Positions 45,159 to 54,239 of a stretch of DNA of 64,000 nt are shown one piece after another (within the stretch, counting starts at the first letter, position 1; each line of letters starts with the position of its first letter). Both the position numbers and the translations under genes were made by a program. The notes under the pieces are model-generated. The model did not search any database and had not been told where the DNA came from. It worked only from the letters and a program-made list of their open reading frames with translations. The DNA is from Myotis daubentonii. Taxonomy: Eukaryota; Chordata; Mammalia; Chiroptera; Vespertilionidae. The stretch is taken from positions 101,104,626 to 101,168,625 of the forward strand of contig NC_081840.1 of NCBI RefSeq assembly GCF_963259705.1, written 5' to 3'.

Positions 45159-45318
45159 GCTGTATGTGAATGAGCTGCTTTGGCATCTTAAATTCCCCAG
45201 GATATATAGACTCATAGTAAGCAATATTACTTTCTGCCTCTGGGACAGGTATAACCATATTATCCCTCTTCTCGCCATACACTTGCTGTGCTGAAATAGC
45301 CCGTTGAAGATGGTGTTC
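45159..45318 (-). CDS. EPC1: EPC1 exon, EPcA region; first one visible
   Basis: 160 nt with acceptor CTCTTTTTAG|GAA and donor ATACAGC|GTAAGT. It encodes EHHLQRAISAQQVYGEKRDN, MVIPVPEAESNIAYYESIYP and GEFKMPKQLIHIQ, ending with one base of a Pro codon. This is inside the EPcA domain (about residues 52-104 of the human protein). The upstream residues beginning at the start methionine are not found in the window. Confidence 0.96.
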
Positions 45319-46286
45319 CTAAAAAGAGGGGGAAATAGGTAAGTTTATGTATTTTTTTTAAAAGCAAACAGAATGTATAGCATTATAAAGAGACTTTTGT
45401 TCATTTGTTTCTTAAATAGAGGGACTTTAGTAGTCTTGAAAGGATGTTGATAACAATAGAGTTAGTAGTACAAGTATTTTAGGTAGAAAGATTTTTTTCA
45501 ACACATTGTACATTTCTTCAAATTAAAAAAAAGTATTCCATTGAAATTAACAGTTAAATTATACAAAATTCCAAAAGCTGACTAAAACTGTTATTTCAAG
45601 TTTTCATTTTACAGAGGAAATTCAAAACAAAAGGCTTAAAACATTAAACTTGTATGAACTGAGCAGGCTATGGCTAAAAAATATTTTGATTCTAATCGCC
45701 TACTCACTTCCATACAAATATGATATTTTCAAAGAAGGATAGTGAATACACTATTTTTAGTTGATGAAATGGATACAGATTCAAACCTGGTCTTTTGTCT
45801 GGGATAATAACCTTAAAAAAACAAAAATCTAATTTTCAGACTCCTTTTGAACAATACTGAAGTATAGGGATTGAAAGCATAGGCTCTGGAGTTTTATGTC
45901 TCTTGACAAGATACTTCAGTCTTCTAAATCTATTTCCTCCAGTAAGTGAGAAATAGAATCTACGTGATAGGCTTGGTTAGAGATTTAAATAAGGTAAGTG
46001 TATATAAAATGGTTAATATGATGTGTGTCATATAACAGTTGCTCAAAATAAGCTTTGATTTAGTCACCATGAAGGATGATTTTGCCAGTTTGTGATACTA
46101 CCAACTGCCATCAAAATACAAAGTTCTCATATAGCCTTATAATCACTGAATTTTGGTAAACATTTTATTAAGTTTTAACTGTTTTCTTAAGTATATAAAA
46201 TAAAAGTTCAAGGATGAAAAACATTCCAGCAGTATGAAAACAAAAAATCCAGTCCTCATAAGTAGCCTCTGTTAAAGATAGATAGA
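45319..46286. other. EPC1 intron with MIR
   Basis: AT-rich intron. 45870-46050 shows a MIR on the plus strand: AGGCTCTGGAGTTTTATGTC, then AGAATCTACGTGATAGGCTT, then TCATATAACAGTTGCTCAAA. 46080-46260 may be old L1. Nothing else is recognisable. Confidence 0.5.
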
Positions 46287-46908
46287 TCCTATCTAATAAT
46301 AGACAAAGATGGCAACTGACCGTACCTTTGCTATGCCTCCCATTGGCTAATCAGTGTGATATGCAAATTAGCTGCCAACAAAGATGGCAGCTAGTTTGCA
46401 TATTGCAGGCAGGGCGGGACAGCGCGAGCTGCCATCCGGGCCCTGTGTGCCGCCTAAGCCCTGCCCCCAGCTGGGTCCCCCATGTGCTGCCTAAGCCCTG
46501 CCCCCAGCCGGGACCCCTGTGTGCCACCTAAGCTCTGCGTGGCCCCCAGCCCGGACCCCCGTGTGCCGCCTAAACCCTGCGCCGCCTAAGCCCCGCCCCC
46601 AGCTGGGACTTCCATGTGCTGCCTAAGCCCTGCACCCAGCTGGGACCCCATGGCAATCTGATAGCAGGAAAGTGCGGCTTTAGGCAGCACCCAGGAGGGC
46701 CTGCCCCTGGGTCTCCACGGCAATCGGCGATCTGTGAGCAGGAAAGCGCGGCCTGCAGGAAGCACCCCACCGTGGCCACAGCTCAAGGGAGAGTACAACA
46801 CGCAGTGGAGGCCAGGAGCCTGAGAGATCAACACAGAGGGGTGTCTGCTCCAAGCCTCCACGGTGTGGCTGGGGGCAGGCCCCCAGCAGACAGACAGACA
46901 GACAGACA

Positions 46909-46950
<42 letters not shown>

Positions 46951-46994
46951 ACCTGCTCTGAGCCTCCTATGCAGCTGGGGGCATGCCCCCAGCG

Positions 46995-47039
<45 letters not shown>

Positions 47040-47268
47040 CAACTGCTCCAAGCCTACGTGGTGCGGCTGGGGGCAGGCCCCAGCAGACACATACACACAG
47101 ACACACAGACACACACACACACACACACACACGGGACGCCTGCTCCAAGCCTCTGCTGCTAGACTGTGGCCATCAGTAGGACGTCCACTGAGGGCTCCCA
47201 GACTGTGAGAGGGGCAGACTGGGCTAAGGGAACCCCACCCCCCAGTGCATCGTGCACCAGGCCTCTAG
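46287..47268 (+). mobile_element. Non-autonomous Helitron with CA-rich minisatellite
   Basis: Starts TCCTATCTAATAATAGAC and ends CGTGCACCAGGCCTCTAG, 982 bp. The interior has a GC-rich array on CCTAAGCCCTGCCCCCAGCT (46450-46640), then a compound array at 46840-47150. A 3' neighbour Helitron begins at once. Confidence 0.85.
46840..47150 (+). repeat. Compound minisatellite with three (CA)n cores
   Basis: Three units of about 90 bp, each reading CTGCTCCAAGCCTxCxxxG, GTGxGGCTGGGGGCAGGCCC and CCAGCAGACAxAC, each followed by a separate (CA)n tract. The tracts are at 46912-46948, 46999-47037 and 47103-47130. The cores vary in length. Confidence 0.85.
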
Positions 47269-47586
47269 AATACTAATAAAAGGGTAATATGCTGATTAGA
47301 CCAGATAGACTGGACGTCACCTGAACGTCCTTCCGGACAAAGCTGCAGCGGCTGCAAGGGCCAAGGGCAGGTGGCCATGGTGGCTGGCAGCATCAGCAGT
47401 GGTGGGGTGATGGGGGAGGCGCCTTCCCCGGATGGGCGCAGTCACTTTCCGCAGAAGGAGGCCAGACTGCGGCTTAGGCCTGCTCCCCGCGGGCCTCCGC
47501 TAAAGGCTCCCAGACTGTGAAAGGGGGCAGGCTAGGTTGAAGGGAAACCCCACTCACCAGTACATGAATTTTCATGCACTGGGCCT

Positions 47587-47590
<4 letters not shown>
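47269..47590 (+). mobile_element. Helitron, degenerate ends
   Basis: TACTAATAAAAGGGTAATAT then GCTGATTAGACCAGATAGAC at the 5' side; 3' hairpin ATGAATTTTCATGCACTGGG then CCTCCTG, a mutated CTAG. It abuts the preceding Helitron and is followed by (TG)n at 47589-47627. Confidence 0.72.

Positions 47591-47627
<37 letters not shown>
47589..47627. repeat. (TG)n at a Helitron 3' end
   Basis: About 39 bp of pure TG directly after the degenerate Helitron terminus. Confidence 0.9.
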
Positions 47628-47629
<2 letters not shown>

Positions 47630-47639
47630 TTACTTACAG

Positions 47640-48162
47640 ATAGTATTCTATGCAACATACAGAGCTTTACCCCTTGGTTTACTTGATATATTCTGGAGAT
47701 CTTTCCATACTAACACTTCTACAGATTTCACAACAGCTGCACTGTATTCCACTATATAGAGATTCCATAATTTACTTAACTAGACACTGATAAGAAAAAA
47801 ACACAAAAGGGTTAAACATTAAACTTGTATGAACAACCTAAATGCCAATCCTCCAGGAATGCTGCAAAAACCACTCCTACACTATTATATACAAGACATT
47901 GTTGTGGACTTGTTAAAGTGTATATAGGACAACTTACAAATGGAAGTGCTCAAAGGGTATATGAGATTACAACATCATATATTCCCATCATTCCTTGTAG
48001 TAAATTAACATCCCTTTTGAATTTTAAAATCATCTATCTTGCCTTGGCCAGTTTGAATCAGTGGTTAGTTTGCATTTTGAATAGAATGCTCAAATTTAGA
48101 ATGCTAAATCTATGTTTATATTTGAATTCCTTTTGTATGAGGAGAGAAAGGGAGCTTAAATA
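47640..48162 (+). mobile_element. Old L1 (L1M-like) fragment
   Basis: TGGAGATCTTTCCATACTAA, GCACTGTATTCCACTATATA and ACAAATGGAAGTGCTCAAAG, then GGTTAGTTTGCATTTTGAAT follow the L1M 3' region on the plus strand. It is broken by the Helitrons on both sides. Confidence 0.6.
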
Positions 48163-48744
48163 TCAACACTAATAAAAGAGAAAAATGGTAATTGGTGTAC
48201 GAGCTACCCTTTTCATTGGCTAATCAGGGCTATATGCAAATTAACTGCCAACTAAGATTGGCAGTTAACTGCCAACAAGATGGCGGTTAATTTGCATATG
48301 TAGGCACAATGCAGGGAGGTGAAAGGGAAAGCAGGAAGAAGCCCCCTGCCACTGACAGTGATCAGAAACCCAGGGGGGAGCTAAGAATGATCGGAGAATC
48401 AGGTGCCTTTTCCGCCCTGGCCAGTGATAGCAGGAAGTAGGGGTGGAGCCAGCGATGGGAGCTGGGCACGGTCGAAGCTGGCAGTCCCGGGAGCTAGGGG
48501 TCTCTTGCCTGGGCCTAAAGCGAAGCCCACGATCGCGGGGCCGCTGCAGCTGCGGGTCCCCGCTGCCCGGGCTGGACGCCTCAGCCAGAGGCGTCCGGCC
48601 TGGGCAAGGGGCCGATCCTGTGATTGGAGGGTGATGGGGGTCAATGCCTGAGGGCTCCCAGTATGTGAGAGGGGGCAGGCTGGGCTGAGGGACACTCCCC
48701 CCCCCACACACCCAGTGCACGAATTTCATGCACTGGGCCCCTAG
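48163..48744 (+). mobile_element. Helitron, CACTAATAAAAGAG subfamily, palindrome-less copy
   Basis: 582 bp from TCAACACTAATAAAAGAG to CATGCACTGGGCCCCTAG, A at 48162 and T at 48745. The hairpin GTGCACGAATTTCATGCAC lies just before the end. Very close to the copies at 50838 and 58150, but it lacks the 48-bp palindrome those two carry. Confidence 0.92.
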
Positions 48745-49592
48745 TCATATATAAAATCACTTTCCTTAATGATTAAAAATGTTCCTTTATCATAGAATAA
48801 AGAGTTTGGTAGTAAAAAAAAAAAAAGTAGAGAATGCTAGATTCTAAATTTAGATTTTTCTACTTTAAAACTGAGAGATTTTAACATGCTAATGTAAACT
48901 GTGATTCTTCATATAGCCATCCCAAACCTATGACCACAGAATCATTTCTTTCAGAAAATATCTATTAATAGTTCATGGGAAACTTTTAATATATATTTTG
49001 GGAAATGCTGGTATAGAACAAAAACGAGAGATAAAAGTGCAGGACATCTTGTTCATTAAGTAACTTAAAATGTATTTATGGAGTGCCTGGCACTAGGAAC
49101 AATGGTAAATAAAATAGACACTGTTCTTGACATTGCAGAGTTTAAGCTCTAGTAGGGGAGAGAGATACCAATAAAAGAGTCCTTAAAAATAAATTGTAAA
49201 ATTGATAAGTGCTATAAAGGAAAAGTACAGTGTGTTAAAGGAAATATAAATAGGAAAAGGATTTCAAGGACAGTATCACTTTCACTAGTGCAAAGTGACA
49301 TTTAAGCTAGGATCTGCAGGAATGGGAGCTAGTTAAAAGATTGTTTTAAGTTCAAGAGAGAAAGCTATGTTGAAAAACACTTAGTGAAGAACACTAGCTT
49401 GACACTTTAGGTAGGTAGTTTCTTTATATTATAGAATGCTTATAACAATTAGGTTCAGTGGCATTTTACAAATTAAACACCCCAGAACAAAGAACAATTC
49501 TAATTTTTCATAAAATAACAGAGGCATAAACTCTTCAAGTCTGATCTTAAGGAACAAAGTAAATAAATTAAACAATCTAAAAAAGTTTTTAG
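48745..49592. other. Intron sequence with an ancient repeat
   Basis: 49050-49390 resembles an ancient mammalian repeat (TATTTATGGAGTGCCTGGCA, TTGATAAGTGCTATAAAGGA and AAAGTGACATTTAAGCTAGG) whose family I cannot name with confidence. The rest is unclassified and AT-rich. No gene. Confidence 0.45.
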
Positions 49593-49812
49593 CCGTAACC
49601 GGTTTGGCTCAGTGGATAGAGCGTCAGCCTGTGGACTGAAAGGTCCCAGGTTCGATTCCAGTCAAGGGCATGTACCTCGGTTGCGGGCACATCCCCAGTT
49701 GGGGGTGTGCAGGAGGCAGCTAATCAATGTTTCCCTCTCGTTGATATTTCTAACTCTCTATCTCTCTCCCTTCCTCTCTGTAAAAAATCAATAAAAATGA
49801 ATTTAAAAAAAA
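49593..49812 (+). mobile_element. Ves SINE, full length
   Basis: GCCGTAACCGGTTTGGCTCA with A-box GGCTCAGTGGATAGAGCG and B-box GGTTCGATTCCAG. The body is GTGTGCAGGAGGCAGCTAAT and the tail CTCTGTAAAAAATCAATAAA. Low divergence from the copies at 60874 and 63612. Confidence 0.92.
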
Positions 49813-50162
49813 GAATTTTTTAATATTCAAGCTTATATAAAATCCAATCAGATGAACCATAACTTATAATTAAATAACTTTAAATAATTATAGATGTTTT
49901 CCACAAATAGCAATATAAACACTAATAGAATATAAACAAGTCTCAACAATGATCTTTAGAAAGTTCAGTGACACACTTTCATGTCTCCATGAACCTTGCT
50001 ATTGTGAAACTGGGCACCACGATCATTCACTTTTGTTACTTCAGCCTCCCTAAGAGCATTGGAAGAGCATGAGTTTTACAGACAGAGACGCAAGAAAGAA
50101 CCATAGCTTCCTCATAAGACCCCAAGCCCAGAAACTCACTTTGCTACCCACATTTAAAATTT

Positions 50163-50210
50163 TACACACACAAACACACACACACACGCACACACACACA
50201 CACACACACT
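50163..50210. repeat. (CA)n
   Basis: About 48 bp of CA, interrupted by AA and CG. It sits at the degenerate 3' end of the next Helitron. Confidence 0.85.
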
Positions 50211-50837
50211 CGGCCCAGTGACGAATTTCTATACCTTGAAAGGCACTGTGGGTCGCGAGGCTGCAGTGGGCATGGGGATGGGTATTGGTCCCTCCTGCCT
50301 CGGTCTCCTATCTGCCAGCAGTCTTGCTCCCACTGCCGCTGTTCCCGTCGCAGCGCTCCCATGCACTGATGGCGCCAGCCCCGTTCGCACCCGTTGATGG
50401 TGCATAACGATTGGGGCCAGCACCAAAAGCTGGTGCCAGCAGGGCCAGCACCGTCAGCGGGTGCGAGCAGGGGCTGCTGCCCCCATTGCCCCTCAGGAGC
50501 AGGGGGAGGTGGAGAAGCCCTGAGTGGCGATCGGGGCCAGCAGTCACTGCTTGCACCTGCTAATGTCGACAAGTGATCGGGCACCGGAGCCGGGAGTGGG
50601 TGTGAGCGGGGCTGGCGATGGCAGCATGTGTGAGGGCCGGGCTTTTCAGTAACCATCAGAAGCTCACCTCGATGACAGCGACTGGTGCCTCGCTTTGGTC
50701 TGGCGCCCCTGCTCACCTGTTCCACCATCCCACAGCAGCTGACACCCACCAAGTTCCATGCACATCCCCTGGTGGTCAGTGCACTTCATAGCGACCAGTT
50801 GTTCTGCTGTTTGGTTTATTTGCATAATATATATACA
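50209..50837 (-). mobile_element. Helitron, degenerate ends
   Basis: Minus-strand body with the CCCCTGGTGGTCAGTGCACT and CATAGCGACCAGTTG block seen in other copies. A 5' AATATGCAAATAAACC-like start lies near 50830, and a worn 3' hairpin (GTGACGAATTTCTATACC) near 50218. It directly precedes the Helitron at 50838. Confidence 0.65.
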
Positions 50838-50868
50838 CTAGGGGCCCGGTGCACGAAATTCGTGCACT

Positions 50869-50870
<2 letters not shown>

Positions 50871-50922
<52 letters not shown>
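50871..50922. repeat. (GT)n inside a Helitron 3' end
   Basis: About 52 bp of pure GT next to the terminal hairpin. The sister copies have only CACACACCC here. Confidence 0.92.
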
Positions 50923-50925
<3 letters not shown>

Positions 50926-51241
50926 AGAGTGTCCCTCAGCCCAGCCTGCCCCCTCTCACATACTGGGAACCCTCAGGGGTTGACCCCCATCACCCTCCAA
51001 TCGCAGGATCGGCCCCTTGCCCAGGCCTGACGCCTCTGGCTGAGGCGTCCGGCCCGGGCAACGGGGACCCACAGCTGCAGCAGCACCATGATCGTGGGCT
51101 TCGCTTTAGGCCCAGGCAAGGGACCCTTAGCTCCCGGGACTGCCAGCTTCGACCGTGCCCAGCTCCCATCGCTGGCTCCACCCCTACTTCCTGCTATCAC
51201 TGGCCAGGGCGGAAAAGGCACCTGATTCTCCGATCATGGTT

Positions 51242-51289
51242 GGGGGGCAGGGCAAAGGCGGCCCCAGGGCCGCCTTTGCCCTGCCCCCC
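51242..51289. repeat. 48-bp palindrome, 23-bp perfect arms
   Basis: Arm 51242-51264 is the exact reverse complement of 51267-51289, with a 2-base centre (CA). The arms read GGGGGGCAGGGCAAAGGCGG then CCC. An identical palindrome lies at 58377-58424. Confidence 0.95.
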
Positions 51290-51537
51290 AGCTCTTAGCT
51301 CCCCGCTGGGTTTCCGATCACTGTCAGTGGCAGGGGGCTTCTTCCTGCTTTCCCTTTCGCCTCCCTGCATTGTGCCTACATATGCAAATTAACCGCCATC
51401 TTGTTGGCAGTTAACTGCCAATCTTAGTTGGCAGTTAATTTGCATATAGCCCTGATTAGCCAATGAAAAGGGTATCGTCGTATGCCAATTACCATTTTTC
51501 TCTTTTATTAGTGTTGATATATATATATATATATAGA

Positions 51538-51897
51538 CTAGAGGCCCGGTGCATGAAATTTGGGCGGGGGGGGGGGGCGGTCTCCTCAGTCCGGCCTGCA
51601 CCCTTCCCAATCCAGGACCCCTCAGGGGATGTCTGACTGCCGGTTTGGGCCTAAACCAGCAGCTGGACATCCCTCTTGCAATCCAGGACCACTGGCTCCT
51701 AACCACTCACCTGCCTGCAGGCCTGATCGCCCCTAACTGCCCACCCTTGCCAGCCTGATCACCCCTTAACTGCTCCCCCTGCTGGCCTGATCGCCCCTAA
51801 CTGCCTCTGACTTGGCCCCTGCCACTGTGGCTTTGTCTGGAAGGATGTCCCGAAGATGTCCAGTCTAATTAGCATATTACCCTTTTATTACTATAGA
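51538..51897 (-). mobile_element. Non-autonomous Helitron
   Basis: Minus strand TCTATAGTAATAAAAGGG then TAATATGCTAATTAGACTGG to 3' GGGCCTCTAG at 51538. The 5' flank is T at 51898. A (TA)n run of 19 bp separates it from the previous Helitron. Confidence 0.88.
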
Positions 51898-52237
51898 TAT
51901 TTCTTACACATCTTTCCCTCTCTTCTCTCTAGCAGTTAATGTTTACTCTTTTACTGTACTGTTACTTTTGCTTAGCCTTGAAAAACTGAATTTTCAGGCT
52001 GTAAACAGGGCATATCATTTAAATTTGAGAAGCCAGAAAAGATTTTATTGATTAAATAATAGTGGCATTAGGTATCTGCTGATAAAATCTGAAGGGACAG
52101 CGTTGAAAATGTGTCTTAAATATCTGCTGTGTGCCTTTGCTCATCTCTGCTGATACTACCATTCAATGCCTCTACCCCACCATCAAATTATGTTTATCTT
52201 TCCTCTGCTTTACCTAATTTGTGCATCTATACTACTA
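51898..52237. other. Intron sequence between Helitrons
   Basis: AT-rich, with weak L2-like traits toward the right. No gene recognised. Confidence 0.4.
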
Positions 52238-52438
52238 CTAGAGGCCTGATACACGAAATTCATACAAGAGCAGGCCTTCCATCCCCTGGCTGCCAGCACT
52301 GACTTCCCTCCAGCACCCGGGCGTTCCTTCTCTGGCCGCCAGCAGGCACCTGGGACCTGGGCTGGCTTCCCTCCGGTCCTGGCTTCATCAGGAAGGATGT
52401 CCCGTCTAATTAGCATATTACCCTTTTATCATTATAGA
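52238..52438 (-). mobile_element. Short non-autonomous Helitron
   Basis: 201 bp on the minus strand from TCTATAATGATAAAAGGG to the end CAGGCCTCTAG, A at 52237 and T at 52439. It is the shortest copy with both ends. Confidence 0.9.
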
Positions 52439-52449
52439 TATTCTCTACT

Positions 52450-52700
52450 TAGAAATTGTGCTGTAATATTTGTGTACATACTCATCTCCAAAATTTGAGC
52501 TCCTTAAGATTAGATACTATGTCTAGTTAATCTTTGTATCCTTTCCTTTTAAAAATGTATTCTCCTGTAGTAGTTGGAAACTCTAAATTCTTTTAAGGAT
52601 GAAGACTAAATAAGATTACCTTGGTAACCTACTCAGTATCTAGTACTGTGTTTTGCCTTATTGCAGATTCTATTAAAATGTCATTATAGAAAAATGAGAG
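52450..52700 (+). mobile_element. LINE-2 3' fragment
   Basis: TGAGCTCCTTAAGATTAGAT then ACTATGTCTAGTTAATCTTT and ACTCAGTATCTAGTACTGTG resemble the L2 3' end. Old. Confidence 0.5.
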
Positions 52701-52739
52701 GGTCAGTTTAAACAGAATGCATGTAAAAATACAAAAGAT

Positions 52740-52945
52740 ATGCCTGGCTGGTGTGCTCAGTGGTTGAGCTTCAACCTATGAACCAGGTGGTCAGGGTTCG
52801 ATTCCTGGTTTCTGCACAACCCCCAGTGGGGGAGGGGGGGCGTGCAGAAAGCAGGCAATCAATGATTCTCTCTCATCATTGATGCTTCTATCTCTCCCTC
52901 TTTCTTCCTCTCTGAAATCAACAAAAACATATTTTTAAAAATATA
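52740..52945 (+). mobile_element. Ves-type SINE
   Basis: TGCCTGGCTGGTGTGCTCAG, B-box GGGTTCGATTCCTGGT, body GCAATCAATGATTCTCTCTC and tail TCTGAAATCAACAAAAACAT. A poly-G stretch (52830s) replaces part of the body. Flanks share AAAATACAAAAGAT-like words. Confidence 0.83.
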
Positions 52946-53369
52946 CAAGAGATTCTACTTACTCTGTAATAAGTTCTAATAAATATTTACCAAACTACAA
53001 ACGAGCAATTCAAGGTTATATTGTTGAGAATTCATAAACAAAGATTAAATTATGGTCATGTATTCAATAAATTTTTATTTAGGCAAATTATGACCTTAAC
53101 ACGTAGCCATAACAACAATTAAGATCACATTTAGACCTTTTGAGTTACTGAATTAAAAACAGCTTATTAAAAGCAACAATAATGTATAAAAATTCCTTAC
53201 AGGGAAATAAGTGATGACTAAATAAAAAGACACTTAAGTTTAAACTCCAGATTATTTATGCATGTAGAGCTAGACTCCATTGCTACTTGAACAATATGGC
53301 TAGGCTAGGCTGAATTATTTTTTCTCTATTTTCTAATGACATTTCTAAAACCAAACCATCAATTCCTAA
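52946..53369. other. Unclassified AT-rich intron sequence
   Basis: No gene or nameable repeat. Confidence 0.4.
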
Positions 53370-53705
53370 TGCAGAACACTGCTCCAGTTTTTCTACATCT
53401 TAGTTTTCCTACATCCAAACACCCAACTCTTGCCTGGCTCATTATAATAGCCTGGTTTTATGCTTTCATTTTTCTTTTCTTCTACTGCTTTGTTAATATA
53501 TAAGTCAAATCATACCATTCTTCCATTCAAACTATTCCAGTTATTTTCCTCTTCACTCAGAAAAGTCAAAGTTCTTAAAATTACTTAGAAGGTCCTACAT
53601 GATTTGCATTCCCTTTCCTTATTACTCCTTTGACATCATTTACTATTCTCCTTTCACTCACTCTGCTTGTCATACTAGATTCTTTGCTCTTTGTCAAGGA
53701 ATCTA
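53370..53705 (+). mobile_element. LINE-2 fragment
   Basis: CTCACTCAGAAAAGTCAAAG-like text, GAAGGTCCTACATGATTTGC and ATTACTCCTTTGACATCATT follow the L2 order on the plus strand. Old. Confidence 0.6.
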
Positions 53706-53715
53706 GTATAAGAAA

Positions 53716-54158
53716 CTAGAGGCCAGGTGCTTGGGTTCGTGCCCCGGTGGGATCCCTTGGCCTGGCCTGCGGGGATCAGGCCGTAACTGACTCTCCGACA
53801 TCCCCCGAGGGGTCCTGGATTGCGAGAGCACGCAGGCCAGGCCGAGGGATCCGACTGGTGCATGATTGGAATTGTTGGAGGGCTCCAGAGCGTGTCCGGT
53901 CCATCTCACACAGTCCAGATTGGGCTGATAGAGACTGACCAGGTGGGGAGGGACCGCAGGAGGTTGGCCAGCCAGGAGGGACTACAGGAGGGCTCTAGGG
54001 CGTGTCTGGACCATCTAGCCCAGTCCTGATCGGCTGGACAACACCAGCAAGCTAACCTACTGGTCGAAGCATCTGCCCCCTGGTGTTCAGTGCACGTCAT
54101 AGCGACTGGTCAAACGATCGATCGGACATTTAGTATATTAGGCTTTTATTATATAGGA
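53716..54158 (-). mobile_element. Non-autonomous Helitron
   Basis: 443 bp on the minus strand from TCCTATATAATAAAAGCC to the end CACCTGGCCTCTAG, A at 53715 and T at 54159. Interior carries the CCCTGGTGTTCAGTGCACGT and CATAGCGACTGG block. Confidence 0.9.
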
Positions 54159-54239
54159 TTATATAGAATAGCTTGTAAAAAAATAGCTTGCTCTCTCACC
54201 TTCAAGTGAAGTCAGCTTTACAGACCATTCCTTACAGCT

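Larger units (their letters stand above)
11115..45318 (-). other. EPC1: EPC1 gene, partial (14 coding exons and 3'UTR)
   Basis: The joined exons give 791 codons plus stop, which with about 50 missing N-terminal residues matches the roughly 836 residues of mammalian EPC1. The family protein is a subunit of the nuclear NuA4/TIP60 acetyltransferase complex. Its N-terminal EPcA region binds KAT5, ING3 and MEAF6 (the piccolo NuA4 core), and the C-terminal half is Q/S/T-rich. It is EPC1 rather than EPC2 because exon after exon matches the EPC1 sequence I know, including the C-terminal ENHESEKPALN. Every internal exon has consensus AG and GT borders and phases fit throughout. No exon with the start codon was found up to 64000. 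Confidence 0.95.
50838..51517 (-). mobile_element. Helitron, CACTAATAAAAGAG subfamily, with palindrome
   Basis: 680 bp on the minus strand from TCAACACTAATAAAAGAG to GTGCACCGGGCCCCTAG, A at 50837 and T at 51518. The 3' hairpin is GTGCACGAATTTCGTGCAC. A (GT)n tract (50871-50922) sits just inside the hairpin. A 48-bp palindrome lies at 51242-51289. Confidence 0.93.

Noticed and set aside
12411..45318. EPC2 rather than EPC1
   Set aside because: The Q-rich exon, the ATTQVLIGNNIRLTVPSS region and the C-terminal ENHESEKPALN match EPC1 as I know it.
46616..47179. Open frames of 187, 150 and 106 codons over the CA-rich array
   Set aside because: They consist of HTHTHT or CVCVCV from dinucleotide repeats inside a Helitron; open frames arise automatically.
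50162..51392. 196- and 235-codon frames near 50-51 kb (and similar ones at 48.3 and 58.5 kb)
   Set aside because: They lie wholly inside GC-rich Helitrons and repeat between copies; GC-rich sequence lacks stops. No protein family is recognisable.
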